42,878 bases of DNA, taken from Streptomyces phaeoluteigriseus. GTDB taxonomy: Bacteria; Actinomycetota; Actinomycetes; Streptomycetales; Streptomycetaceae. Location: assembly GCF_001896135.2 (NCBI RefSeq), contig NZ_MPOH02000011.1, positions 1,113,173 to 1,156,050 on the forward strand, given 5' to 3'. The translations under genes were made by a program, and so were the position numbers. Shown here one piece after another: positions 16,401 to 23,825 of this stretch. The number at the start of each line of letters is the position of its first letter. The stretch's first letter is position 1. The notes beneath the pieces are model-generated. The model did not search any database and was not told the origin of the DNA. It was given only the letters and a program-made list of their open reading frames with translations.

Positions 16401-16976
16401 CTACTTGAAGAAGGCGATGCCGTCGTCCGGCATGTCGTCCGGGAGGGCCTTCGCCCAGCGTTCCACTTCCTCCGGGGTGACGACCTTCTTGAGGTGGGCC
16501 GACAGGTAGGGACGCAGCTCGACCTCGGGGGTCTGCTTCTCGCCGACCCACATCAGGTCACTGTTGACGTAGCCGTACAGACGCTTGCCGCCCGTGTAGG
16601 GGCCGGAGGCCGCCGTGCGGGCCACCGCGTCCGTGACCAGGTCGATCTGGGGCTTCTTGTGGGCCAGCTCGCCGTACCAGATCTCGACGACGCCGTGGTC
16701 GCGGACCATCGTCACCTCGACCTTGCGGTCGGCGTCGATCCGCCAGAAGCCGTACTCGGACTCCAGGGGGCGGACCTTGTTGCCGTCCTGGTCCAGCACC
16801 CAGGTGTGGGAGCGGTACTCCAGGAAGTCCCGTCCGTCGTGCGTGAAGGTGGCCTCCTGCCCGAAGTTGCACTTCTCGGAGCCGGGGAAGTCGTGCACGC
16901 CCGCGCCCGCCCAGCTGCCCAGCAGGAAGGCGAGGGGGACGAGGTCCTTGTGCAGGTCGGACGGGATCTCGATCAT
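16401..16976 (-). CDS. Nitrobindin-like (FABP-fold) heme protein
   Basis: 191 residues, ten-stranded beta-barrel family (THAP4/nitrobindin). The signature GxWxGxG appears as LLGSWAGAGVH near residue 20, and the C-terminal histidine in LSAHLKKV is at the position expected for the proximal heme ligand. Bacterial nitrobindins bind ferric heme, react with NO and isomerise peroxynitrite. The ATG at 16976 is chosen because AGGAAG lies eight bases upstream; a GTG at 16985 is possible. It lies downstream of the microprotein at 17000-17098 on the same strand, 23 bases away, so the two are probably one transcript. Confidence 0.88.
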   Translation of the reverse strand: MIEIPSDLHKDLVPLAFLLGSWAGAGVHDFPGSEKCNFGQEATFTHDGRDFLEYRSHTWVLDQDGNKVRPLESEYGFWRIDADRKVEVTMVRDHGVVEIWYGELAHKKPQIDLVTDAVARTAASGPYTGGKRLYGYVNSDLMWVGEKQTPEVELRPYLSAHLKKVVTPEEVERWAKALPDDMPDDGIAFFK

Positions 16977-16999
16977 CGGTGGCACTTCCTAGACGTCGG

Positions 17000-17098
17000 T
17001 CAGCGCTGGCCCTGGTACAGCTTCTTCACGGTCAGCCCGGCGAAGGCGAGGACGCCGACGCAGACCAGGACCAGCAGGGCTTCGAAGAAGATCTCCAC
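17000..17098 (-). CDS. 32-residue single-pass membrane microprotein
   Basis: Starts GTG at 17098 with GAGGAG five bases upstream. It has one hydrophobic helix (ALLVLVCVGVLAFAGLTV, residues 7-24) and a basic tail KKLYQGQR, predicting an N-out/C-in or hairpin-less single membrane pass. Third codon positions are almost all G or C. It directly precedes the nitrobindin gene on the same strand. No known family is recognised. A role as a membrane tether or regulator of the heme protein is speculation from proximity. Confidence 0.7.
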   Translation of the reverse strand: MEIFFEALLVLVCVGVLAFAGLTVKKLYQGQR

Positions 17099-17219
17099 GG
17101 GTGCTCCTCGGATGAGCGTGCTTCGGGGTACGTACGACTCGGGATACGTACAACAGGGCCGGGCCCCAGCTTACGCGGCCGGGGACCGGCCCTCCTTGTG
17201 AGGTACACCCTCGCGGGCG

Positions 17220-17428
17220 TCAGCCCAGCAGCCGGCTCTGCAACGAGACCGTCTGCTGGAAGGGGACGGCCGCGGCGGTGCCCTGGCGGTGGACCATGCC
17301 GTCCCCGGTGCCGGGGAGGCCCGGCTGTCGGTGGCGTCCTCGTCGTCCGCCCGGTACGGGTCGTTGTCGCTGTGTCCGTCGACCGGAAGGGTCTCCCCCT
17401 GCCGGAACTTCACCAGGCGGCTCTCCAC
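17220..17428 (-). pseudogene. Small hydrophilic protein, frameshifted
   Basis: Read from GTG 17428 the frame gives ESRLVKFRQGETLPVDGHSD and an acidic stretch, then degenerates into arginine-rich sequence. A second frame from about 17335 to the TGA at 17220 has G or C at every third position and ends FQQTVSLQSRLLG. Joining the two needs one added base near 17330-17340 and gives a 69-residue hydrophilic protein. No function recognised. A stop immediately upstream rules out a much longer N-terminus. The single-base nature suggests sequence error rather than true decay. Confidence 0.5.
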
Positions 17429-17514
17429 GGTGTACGACTCGCCCTCGGCCCAGCCGTGTGTGCGCGCTTCACGGATGACTCATGGTCAGCTCAGGGAGTG
17501 GTCGTGATGTTGAT

Positions 17515-17520
17515 TACGAT
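17515..17520 (+). promoter_or_regulatory. -10 hexamer for a leaderless dsrE-like mRNA
   Basis: TACGAT, six bases before the ATG at 17527, with no Shine-Dalgarno sequence. Confidence 0.5.
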
Positions 17521-17526
17521 TCGGGC

Positions 17527-17889
17527 ATGGCGAAGAAGCTCGTGATCAAGGTGACGGCCGGGGCCGATGCCCCCGAACGGTGTTCTCAGGCGTTCACGGT
17601 GGCGGCGGTGGCCGTGGCCAGCGGTGTGGAGGTCTCCCTGTGGCTGACCGGGGAGTCCGCGTGGTTCGCGCTGCCGGGCCGGGCCGCCGAGTTCGAGCTG
17701 CCGCACGCCGCCCCGCTGCCGGACCTGCTCGACTCACTCCTGCTCGGCGGCCGGGTCACGCTGTGCACGCAGTGCGCGGCCCGGCGGGACATCACCGAGA
17801 AGGACGTCCTGGAGGGCGTACGGATCGCCGGGGCGCAGGTGTTCGTGCAGGAGGCACTGGCCGACGAGACGCAGGCGCTCGTCTACTGA
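17527..17889 (+). CDS. DsrE family sulfur-relay-like protein
   Basis: 120 residues with a DsrE/DsrF-like fold: KLVIKVTAGADAPERCSQAFTVAAVAVASGVEVSLWLTGE, then a conserved region with two cysteines in TLCTQCAARR (near residues 79-82). Family members carry persulfide on cysteine or act as small peroxiredoxin-like folds. Other sulfur genes lie 1-5 kb away (DUF1416, thiosulfate sulfurtransferase, MoaD-like carrier). The ATG at 17527 follows a likely -10 with no leader. Converges with the VOC gene. Confidence 0.8.
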   Translation: MAKKLVIKVTAGADAPERCSQAFTVAAVAVASGVEVSLWLTGESAWFALPGRAAEFELPHAAPLPDLLDSLLLGGRVTLCTQCAARRDITEKDVLEGVRIAGAQVFVQEALADETQALVY

Positions 17890-17892
17890 GCC

Positions 17893-18309
17893 TCAACTCG
17901 GCTCACCGGCATCCGTCGCGCCCTGCTCAGGCGTCTCCGCCCACAGGCAGAACGGGTGGCCCGAGGGGTCGATCAGCACCCGTACGTCCTCCTGGGGCTG
18001 GTACTCCGCGAGTCGCGCGCCCTGGGCGACGGCCCGTCCCGTCTCCGCCTCCAGGTCGTCCACCTCGATGTCGAGGTGCAGCATCATCTGCTGCTCACCG
18101 GGTCTGCGGGTGGGCCAGACGGGCGGGACGTAACCGGGTTCGGTCTCGAAGGCGAGCGCCGTGCCGGGGGTTCCGGGCGGCGGGCCGATGAGGACCCAGT
18201 CGACCTCGTCGGCACGCACCTCGTACCCGAGCAGACGCATGTAGAACCCGGCCAGCTCGTGCGCGTCGTGCGCGTCGAGCACCACGGTGGACAACCTCGC
18301 GGAGGACAT
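17893..18309 (-). CDS. VOC superfamily (glyoxalase-like) protein
   Basis: 138 residues with the paired beta-alpha-beta-beta-beta modules of the vicinal oxygen chelate fold: LSTVVLDAHDAHELAGFYMRLLGYEV in the first and HLDIEVDDLEAETGRAVAQGA plus DPSGHPFCLW in the second. The C-terminal DPSGHPFCL is common in Streptomyces VOC proteins of unknown substrate. ATG at 18309 has AGGAAGG five bases upstream. Eleven bases downstream of the DUF3099 gene on the same strand, so probably co-transcribed. Confidence 0.85.
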   Translation of the reverse strand: MSSARLSTVVLDAHDAHELAGFYMRLLGYEVRADEVDWVLIGPPPGTPGTALAFETEPGYVPPVWPTRRPGEQQMMLHLDIEVDDLEAETGRAVAQGARLAEYQPQEDVRVLIDPSGHPFCLWAETPEQGATDAGEPS

Positions 18310-18319
18310 GCCCACCTTC

Positions 18320-18580
18320 CTACTGGTGCCGCTTCTTCCCGTCCAGCTCGTCCCACCAGTCGTCCGACTTCGGATCGCCGGACGGGTCGTCCCACCACCG
18401 GTCCTCGGGCCCGCGCCGGTTGGCGACCACGGCGGCGAGCGGCGGGATGACCATCGCCACCACGCACATCCCGACGGCCACGGGAACCGACCAGAGCCGT
18501 ACGACTGCCCAGGCCAGGACGAACAGCGCGACGCAGGTGCCCATCATCGCGAAGTAGGCGTGCCGACGGCGGGCGTACAT
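18320..18580 (-). CDS. DUF3099 membrane protein
   Basis: 86 residues with two hydrophobic segments (FAMMGTCVALFVLAWAVV and VPVAVGMCVVAMVIPPLAAVVA) and a hydrophilic acidic/tryptophan-rich tail (DRWWDDP, DDWWDELDGK). This layout is that of the actinobacterial DUF3099 family of unknown function. ATG at 18580 has TACCCT six bases upstream (leaderless). Confidence 0.85.
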   Translation of the reverse strand: MYARRRHAYFAMMGTCVALFVLAWAVVRLWSVPVAVGMCVVAMVIPPLAAVVANRRGPEDRWWDDPSGDPKSDDWWDELDGKKRHQ

Positions 18581-18586
18581 GTGTCC

Positions 18587-18592
18587 AGGGTA
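18587..18592 (-). promoter_or_regulatory. -10 hexamer for a leaderless DUF3099 mRNA
   Basis: TACCCT on the minus strand, six bases before the ATG at 18580. Confidence 0.5.
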
Positions 18593-18645
18593 GGTCGGAC
18601 AGGAGCGTCCGGCACGGGTCGAACAGAAGTCGGAAGGGTCGGACA

Positions 18646-18698
18646 GGCCGAAGGGCCGCACCTCAGGTGTCCAACCCGAGAGGTACGGCCCTTCGGCC
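18646..18698 (-). terminator. Hairpin terminator after the DUF1416 gene
   Basis: GGCCGAAGGGCCG and CGGCCCTTCGGCC form a 13-bp perfect stem with a 27-base loop, 53 bp past the DUF1416 stop. Confidence 0.7.
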
Positions 18699-18750
18699 GG
18701 CTGCGTCCGACTGCGCCCGTCCGGCGCCCGTCGGTCCGTCCGCATCCGTG

Positions 18751-19038
18751 TCAGACGGCGATCGCGACCTCCGCGAGGCCGCCCTGCTGGGCGACGACCG
18801 TGCGGTCGGCGGTGCCGCCGGGCACGAGGGCGCGGACGGTCCAGGTGCCTTCGGCCGCGTAGAAGCGGAACTGTCCGGTGGCGGAGGTGGGGACCTCCGC
18901 GGTGAACTCGCCGGTCGAGTCGAGCAGACGGACGTAGCCCGTCACCGGCTCGCCGTCGCGGGTCACCTGACCCTGGATGGTGGTCTCACCGGGCTTGATC
19001 GTCGAGGCGTCCGGGCCGCCGGCCTTCGCTCCGCACAT
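18751..19038 (-). CDS. DUF1416 protein
   Basis: 95 residues, beginning MCGAKAGGPDASTIKPGE, the invariant N-terminus of the DUF1416 family, followed by a carboxypeptidase-regulatory-like beta fold (TIQGQVTRDGEPVTGYVRLLD, then GQFRFYAAEGTWTVRALVPGG). In actinobacteria this gene regularly follows thiosulfate sulfurtransferase, as here (44 bases downstream of its stop). Probably the second gene of that operon; a sulfur-related role is inferred from that association and from the conserved cysteine at position 2. Confidence 0.9.
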   Translation of the reverse strand: MCGAKAGGPDASTIKPGETTIQGQVTRDGEPVTGYVRLLDSTGEFTAEVPTSATGQFRFYAAEGTWTVRALVPGGTADRTVVAQQGGLAEVAIAV

Positions 19039-19082
19039 GTCTTCTCCAGAGGGGGTCTGACCAGAAGGTCGGGTCGGTGGGG

Positions 19083-19922
19083 TTACTTGTTGGCGCCGAG
19101 CTCGATCGGCACGCCGACGAGGGAGCCGTACTCGGTCCACGAGCCGTCGTAGTTCTTGACGTTCTCGACGCCGAGCAGCTCGTGCAGCACGAACCAGGTC
19201 AGGGCCGAGCGCTCACCGATGCGGCAGTAGGCGATCGTGTCCTTGGCCAGGTCGACCTGCTCGTCGGCGTAGAGGGCCTTCAGCTCGTCGTCCGACTTGA
19301 AGGTGCCGTCGTCGTTGGCGTTCTTCGACCACGGGATGTTGCGGGCGCTCGGGACGTGGCCCGGACGCTGCGACTGCTCCTGCGGAAGGTGGGCCGGGGC
19401 GAGCAGCTTGCCGGAGAACTCGTCGGGCGACCGGACGTCGACCAGGTTCTGCGTGCCGATGGCCGCCACGACGTCGTCGCGGAAGGCGCGGATGGCGCTG
19501 TTCTGCGGCTTCGCCCTGTAGGTGGTCGCCGGGCGCTCGGGCACCTCTTCGACCAGCTCGCGGGCGTCCAGCTCCCACTTCTTGCGGCCGCCGTCGAGAA
19601 GCTTGACGTTCTCGTGGCCGTACAGCTTGAAGTACCAGTAGGCGTAGGACGCGAACCAGTTGTTGTTGCCGCCGTACAGGATCACCAGGGTGTCGTTGCC
19701 GATGCCCTTCGCCGACAGGAGCTTCTCGAAGCCCTCCTGGTCGATGAAGTCACGGCGGACCGGGTCCTGGAGGTCCTGGGTCCAGTCGATCCGGATCGCG
19801 TTCTTGATGTGGTTCTTCTCGTACGCGGACGTGTCCTCGTCGACCTCGACGATGGCGATGTCCGGGTTGTCGAGGTTTGCCTCGACCCAGTCGGCGTCGA
19901 CCAGGACGTCGCTGCGGCTCAT
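19083..19922 (-). CDS. cysA: Thiosulfate sulfurtransferase (tandem rhodanese)
   Basis: 279 residues with two rhodanese domains. The second holds the catalytic cysteine C233 in AYCRIGERSALTWFVL; the first lacks it (structural). DWTQDLQDPVRRDFIDQEGFE and YGGNNNWFASYAYWYFKLYG are hallmark stretches of actinobacterial CysA/SseC-type enzymes. It moves sulfane sulfur from thiosulfate to an acceptor. Symbol cysA follows the actinobacterial usage for this gene and is not the sulfate ABC ATPase. It is preceded by a leader peptide (20059-20142) and a hairpin (20005-20026), suggesting attenuation. Confidence 0.92.
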   Translation of the reverse strand: MSRSDVLVDADWVEANLDNPDIAIVEVDEDTSAYEKNHIKNAIRIDWTQDLQDPVRRDFIDQEGFEKLLSAKGIGNDTLVILYGGNNNWFASYAYWYFKLYGHENVKLLDGGRKKWELDARELVEEVPERPATTYRAKPQNSAIRAFRDDVVAAIGTQNLVDVRSPDEFSGKLLAPAHLPQEQSQRPGHVPSARNIPWSKNANDDGTFKSDDELKALYADEQVDLAKDTIAYCRIGERSALTWFVLHELLGVENVKNYDGSWTEYGSLVGVPIELGANK

Positions 19923-20004
19923 GCTCGTTCTCCTCCGGGGCAGTTACGGCGGGGGTGCAAGAAAGGAGGGTGCGCGGCCGGGTCTCGCCGGCGGCCGACG
20001 CACG

Positions 20005-20026
20005 GACGCCCTCGAAGGAGGGCGTC
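20005..20026 (-). promoter_or_regulatory. Hairpin in the cysA leader, candidate attenuator
   Basis: GACGCCCTC and GAGGGCGTC form a perfect 9-bp stem with a 4-base loop, between the leader peptide stop and the cysA start. It could be the terminator or sequestering arm of a translation-coupled attenuator. Confidence 0.55.
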
Positions 20027-20058
20027 GGGAGGGCGCGGAAGGCCGGCTGGGCTTCCGC

Positions 20059-20142
20059 TCAGACAGGGCGACAGAGCATGGCGGCGACGCGGCACAGGTC
20101 TACTGCCCGCCGCTTCGTGAGATCCGCCTGTCGCTGCTTCAT
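20059..20142 (-). CDS. Leader peptide upstream of cysA
   Basis: 27 residues, basic N-terminus MKQRQADLTKRR followed by VDLCRVAAMLCRPV with two cysteines. The RRxxDLCRxxxxLC pattern is that of the actinobacterial putative leader peptides found in front of sulfur and cysteine genes; related cysteine-rich upstream ORFs act as cysteine-responsive attenuators in mycobacteria. The stop is 136 bases before cysA. Regulation by cysteine or charged tRNA-Cys supply is an inference. Confidence 0.8.
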   Translation of the reverse strand: MKQRQADLTKRRAVDLCRVAAMLCRPV

Positions 20143-20229
20143 GCGGTCGATCGTAGGGACGTAGGGGTGGACGTGTCACCAACGCTCCGCATGGTGAGAC
20201 GCGATCGTCCGAATAATGGGACACAGAGA

Positions 20230-20265
20230 AGCGCCCGGGCCGTCGTCGTACGGCTTCCGGGCGCT
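20230..20265 (-). terminator. Hairpin terminator after the DUF2993 gene
   Basis: AGCGCCCGG and CCGGGCGCT pair, and the inner GCCGT/ACGGC extends the stem with a 2-base bulge. It separates the DUF2993 transcript (stop at 20352) from the cysA leader promoter. Flanking GACACAGA and TCTGTGTC could extend the base. Confidence 0.7.
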
Positions 20266-20351
20266 CGTGTCCGTCTGTGTCCGTCACCATATCTGCGCTG
20301 CGGACGGCGGCGTCTCGTCTGTCGGACACCCGCCGTCCACCGGAGGCGGTC

Positions 20352-21086
20352 CTACCCGGCGAGGCGGACGTCGGAACCCTTCACCGCGATCTCCACGCCG
20401 GTCTTCGCGGCCTCGACCTTGTCGAGCTGGATGCCGCCGGGCAGGTCGTCGATCTTCTGCTCGAAGTCGGTGATGCCGCGCACCTCGTCCTCGGCGACCT
20501 GGAACGGGCCGAAGCTGGGCAGCGAGTCGGCGTGCACCCGGACCGTGTCGCCCTCGGCGGTGACCGTGCTCAGCACCGAGACGGGCTGCGGCAGCTTGGC
20601 GCCGCCGACGCTCACCTCGACGGTGACCTTGATCTTGCCGTTGCCGCCGTCGGAGAGACCGATGACCCGGGCCGAGGCCGGGCCGACCTCGGTCGGCTCG
20701 GACTTGGCGGTCTTCAACAGCTCCGCGTAGCTGATGGACGCGGTGCCGGTGGCGCTGGCCGCGGTGGCCGAGCTGTAGTCACCGGAGAACTCGACGCCCC
20801 TCATGTTCGCATCGAGGTCGTCGATGCGGATCTTCTGCCCCTCGGCACCGGCCACGGCCTCGTAGTCGTCGATGCCGACCTCGACGTCGTCCAGCTCGCC
20901 GCCGACGACCTGGGTCAGGAACGGGAAGCCCTTGATCGACACGTCCGGGGTGGCCGCGAGGCCCTCGTTCGCCCGTAGCTTGTCCGCGACCTCGCCCTCG
21001 GCGAAGTTCACGGCGAGGCGGTCGGCGAGCACGAACAGGCCGCCCAGGACCACGACGACGACCAGCAGTATTCGAAGCGCTCGCAT
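20352..21086 (-). CDS. DUF2993 (LmeA-like) lipid-binding protein
   Basis: 244 residues. One N-terminal hydrophobic helix (ALRILLVVVVVLGGLFVLADRLAV) anchors or exports it; the rest fits DUF2993: VSIKGFPFLTQVVGGELDDVEV is the family signature near residue 50. LmeA, the mycobacterial member, binds phosphatidylinositol lipids in cell-envelope assembly. ATG at 21086 has GGGGGAA seven bases upstream. Function in Streptomyces is not established. Confidence 0.88.
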   Translation of the reverse strand: MRALRILLVVVVVLGGLFVLADRLAVNFAEGEVADKLRANEGLAATPDVSIKGFPFLTQVVGGELDDVEVGIDDYEAVAGAEGQKIRIDDLDANMRGVEFSGDYSSATAASATGTASISYAELLKTAKSEPTEVGPASARVIGLSDGGNGKIKVTVEVSVGGAKLPQPVSVLSTVTAEGDTVRVHADSLPSFGPFQVAEDEVRGITDFEQKIDDLPGGIQLDKVEAAKTGVEIAVKGSDVRLAG

Positions 21087-21202
21087 GCGGTTGTTCCCCC
21101 ACCCGGATGGTCGGACAGTCATATGACCACTCACGGTAACTCCGGACGCGGAGAGTGGCCGGAGTTTGTCGATCACCTGTGACACAGGCGACCGTCCGCC
21201 TC

Positions 21203-22474
21203 TTACCCGAGCGCCCGTCCCAGCACGTACACCGCAGGTGCCGCGGCGGCCAGCGGCAGGGCGACGCCCGCCGTGAAGTGCACGAAACGCGACGGGTAGT
21301 CGTAGCTCGCCACCCGGTGGCCGATCAGCGCGCAGACCGCCGCGCCCGCGCCGAGCAGCGCGCCCTTCGCGCCCAGTCCGGTCATCCCGCCGACCGCGAT
21401 GCCCGCACCCGCCGCGGCGAGCAGCGCGACGACCACCGAGGCGGGGGTCGGCAGCGGCAGCGCGCGGGCCAGCACGGCGACGGCGACCGCGGCGGCGCCG
21501 ACCGTCACCGCGTCCGGGTCGGCCCCGAGGTGGCCGGTGGCGAGGATCGCCAGCGCGGCCGAGGTGACCGTCGCCATCAGGCCGTACATGCGCTCGTCGG
21601 GGTCGGCGTGCGAGCGGAGCTGGAGGACGAGGCAGAGCAGGACCCAGACGCCGAGGCTGCCCAGGATCGCGGCCGGCGCGTTCTCCCGGCCGGCCACGAG
21701 GAGCGCCACGTCGGAGACCAGCGCGCCGAGGAAGGCCAGCGCGATGCCCTGCCGGGCCGGCCACATGCCGTTCAGCCGGAACCAGCCGGCCGCCGTGACG
21801 GCCTGGAGCACGACGAGCGGCACGACCAGCGCGTACGTGCCGATCGCCGCCGTACCGGACAGGAGCAGGCCGAGGAGCGCGGTGAGCGCGGCGGGCTGCA
21901 TCCCGGGTTCGATGACCGGCGAACGGCCTTCGAGACGGGCCCGCTGGGCGTCGGTGATGCGCGCGTTGCCGGCCATGGTGGCCGGCCCGTAGGCCGGCCC
22001 CCCGGCCTCGCCCTCGGGCATCGCCTCGGGCGTCACCTCGGGGGCGACGGGGGCGGGAGCGGCGGCGTGGCCGGCCTGTCGCCCGTACGGAACCTGTTGC
22101 CCGTAGGACGCCTGGTACTGCCCCTGCTGCGCGGACCCGTGCTGCTGGTGCTCAGCCTGCTGGTACCGGGGCTCCTGGTACCGAGGCTGCTGGTACGCGG
22201 GTGCCTGCTGCTGCCAGGCCGGGGCCTCGCCCGTCTGCGGCGGCAGGTACGCCGTCTCCGCCGGGTCCGCCGCCGTGACGGGCGGCTGGACGCTGGTCTC
22301 CCAGGTCTGGCCCTGCCACTGCTGGGTGTGCTGGAGGTGGGCCTGCGGGTCCTCGTACCCGTACGGCTGCTGCCGGGCGGGCCAGTCCTGCTGCGGGGGC
22401 TGCTGCTGCGGGGGCTGCTGCTGATACGGGTCGTACCCCTGCGGGTACTGCCCCTCGTACGGCTGGTCGGTCAT
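21203..22474 (-). CDS. Polytopic membrane protein with Q/P/Y-rich N-terminus
   Basis: 423 residues. The first 170 are low complexity, rich in Gln, Pro and Tyr (QQQPPQQQPPQQ near residue 20), and predicted disordered and cytoplasmic. The rest has seven or eight hydrophobic segments from about residue 195 (LTALLGLLLSGTAAIGTYALVVPLVVLQAV) to the C-terminus. No enzyme motif seen. The ATG at 22474 is one base after the stop codon of the MoaD-like gene, implying translational coupling and a linked role. Confidence 0.85.
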   Translation of the reverse strand: MTDQPYEGQYPQGYDPYQQQPPQQQPPQQDWPARQQPYGYEDPQAHLQHTQQWQGQTWETSVQPPVTAADPAETAYLPPQTGEAPAWQQQAPAYQQPRYQEPRYQQAEHQQHGSAQQGQYQASYGQQVPYGRQAGHAAAPAPVAPEVTPEAMPEGEAGGPAYGPATMAGNARITDAQRARLEGRSPVIEPGMQPAALTALLGLLLSGTAAIGTYALVVPLVVLQAVTAAGWFRLNGMWPARQGIALAFLGALVSDVALLVAGRENAPAAILGSLGVWVLLCLVLQLRSHADPDERMYGLMATVTSAALAILATGHLGADPDAVTVGAAAVAVAVLARALPLPTPASVVVALLAAAGAGIAVGGMTGLGAKGALLGAGAAVCALIGHRVASYDYPSRFVHFTAGVALPLAAAAPAVYVLGRALG

Positions 22475-22475
22475 C

Positions 22476-22730
22476 TCACCCTCCTGCGAACGGCGGGAGC
22501 ACCTCGACCGTGCCGCCGTCGGCCAGCCGTACCGTCTCATGTCCGCGGGTGCCCACGGGGTCACCGTCGACGAGGAACGAGCATCGCTGCAGGACACGCA
22601 CGAGTTCGCCGGGGTGTCGCTCCCGCGCGGCCTGGAGCGCCTCGGCGAGGGTGGCCGCGTCGTGCGGCTCCTCGGCGACGCCGGCCGCGGCCTTGGCGGC
22701 CGCCCAGTAGCGCACCGTGACCTTTGCCAT
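22476..22730 (-). CDS. MoaD/ThiS-like sulfur carrier protein
   Basis: 84 residues with a beta-grasp fold and C-terminal Gly-Gly (PPFAGG), the end that is adenylated and thiocarboxylated in MoaD/ThiS carriers. N-terminus VTVRYWAAAKAAAGV is typical of MoaD. Which pathway it serves (molybdopterin or another sulfur transfer) cannot be decided here; it lies about 2.5 kb from the sulfurtransferase cysA. ATG at 22730 follows GAGGGACGAG. First of two coupled genes. Confidence 0.9.
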   Translation of the reverse strand: MAKVTVRYWAAAKAAAGVAEEPHDAATLAEALQAARERHPGELVRVLQRCSFLVDGDPVGTRGHETVRLADGGTVEVLPPFAGG

Positions 22731-22812
22731 CTCGTCCCTCGGTCGGTGTTCGGTCGGTCAGTCACTTCTGCTTCGGTGGTCGACACGTCTGCGGTGGTCG
22801 ACAGGGTTCAGG

Positions 22813-23652
22813 CTAGCCCGCCCGTGCGGCCGTCCAGGCACCGATGCGCGTCAGGAGGTCGTCGGTGGCGGCGTGCTCGGCGTGACCCATGCCGTGCTCC
22901 ACCCAGAGTTCGCCGTGGTCACCCGCGGCCTCGGCCAGCATCCTGGGGTGGTCGAGGGGGAAGTAGCCGTCGCTGTCGCCGTGGACCAGCAGCAGGGGTG
23001 TGGGCGCGATCCTCGGGACCGCCTCCACGGGGGAGAGCGGGACCGGGTTCCATTCACGGTGGTGGATGCGGGTGCGGAAGCCGTAGCGGCCGACCACGCG
23101 GCCCGCGGGGCGGGTGACCAGCCAGTGCAGCCGGCGCATCGGAGCCGTACCCCGGTAGTACCAGCGGGCGGGGGCACTGACGGAGACCACCGCGTCGACC
23201 GTGCCGGTGTGCAGGGCCGCGTGCCGCAGCACCACCGAGCCGCCCATCGAGAAGCCGATCGTGGCCACGCGCGCGTGCCCGAGCCGGCGGGCCCAGGCGA
23301 CGGCCGCGTCCAGGTCGAGGACCTCGCGGTCGCCGACGGTGGAGCGCCCGCCGGAACGGCCGTGCCCGCGGAAGGAGAACGTGACGACGGCCCCGTGCCG
23401 GGCGAGTGCCGACGCGATCCGGCGTATGTGCGGGCGGTCCACGTCGCCGGTGAATCCATGGGCCACGACGAACACCAGGTCACGAGCGGGTGGCGCGGAG
23501 GCGTCGTATACGACCGCACCAGGGTCGTATACGGAATCGATGGAAATACCGTCGGCCGTGGGCAGAAACGTCCGCAATGGTCTGCCCGTGACCGTCTCAG
23601 TGGTCGGACGAACGGTGGAACATGCCACATGACCTGCCTGACCGTTGCTCAT
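22813..23652 (-). CDS. Alpha/beta hydrolase
   Basis: 279 residues. Oxyanion region HGFTG at 65-69, nucleophile elbow GFSMGG (S135), acid in HGDSDGYFP (D226 or D228) and histidine in MGHAEHA (H257 or H260). Serine-type hydrolase, acting as esterase or lipase-like enzyme on an unknown substrate. It is divergent from glnR with 173 bases between, a conserved neighbour in Streptomyces. A CAGAAT hexamer seven bases before the ATG may again mean a leaderless start. Confidence 0.88.
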   Translation of the reverse strand: MSNGQAGHVACSTVRPTTETVTGRPLRTFLPTADGISIDSVYDPGAVVYDASAPPARDLVFVVAHGFTGDVDRPHIRRIASALARHGAVVTFSFRGHGRSGGRSTVGDREVLDLDAAVAWARRLGHARVATIGFSMGGSVVLRHAALHTGTVDAVVSVSAPARWYYRGTAPMRRLHWLVTRPAGRVVGRYGFRTRIHHREWNPVPLSPVEAVPRIAPTPLLLVHGDSDGYFPLDHPRMLAEAAGDHGELWVEHGMGHAEHAATDDLLTRIGAWTAARAG

Positions 23653-23825
23653 GTGGGCTATTCTGCTGGGCAGAGGACTCGGGCAGCGTAGCCCCCGGGT
23701 CCTTTTGTGCTTTCGGAAGCGTTGTATACGCAGTGGGAAACCGCAGGTGTACGGGCCCCGGGACGCGCAGAGCAGTGCCGCAGTGCCGCAAACGTCCTCG
23801 CAGGGACCGAGGAGGAACCAGACGT

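Noticed and set aside
14423..16408. 661-codon plus-strand ORF over dtd, ygfZ and nur
   Set aside because: Shadow frame crossing three well-identified genes.
23653..23825. GlnR box in the glnR promoter
   Set aside because: A TATAC-n7-GAAAC resemblance is too weak against GTTAC-n6-GAAAC.
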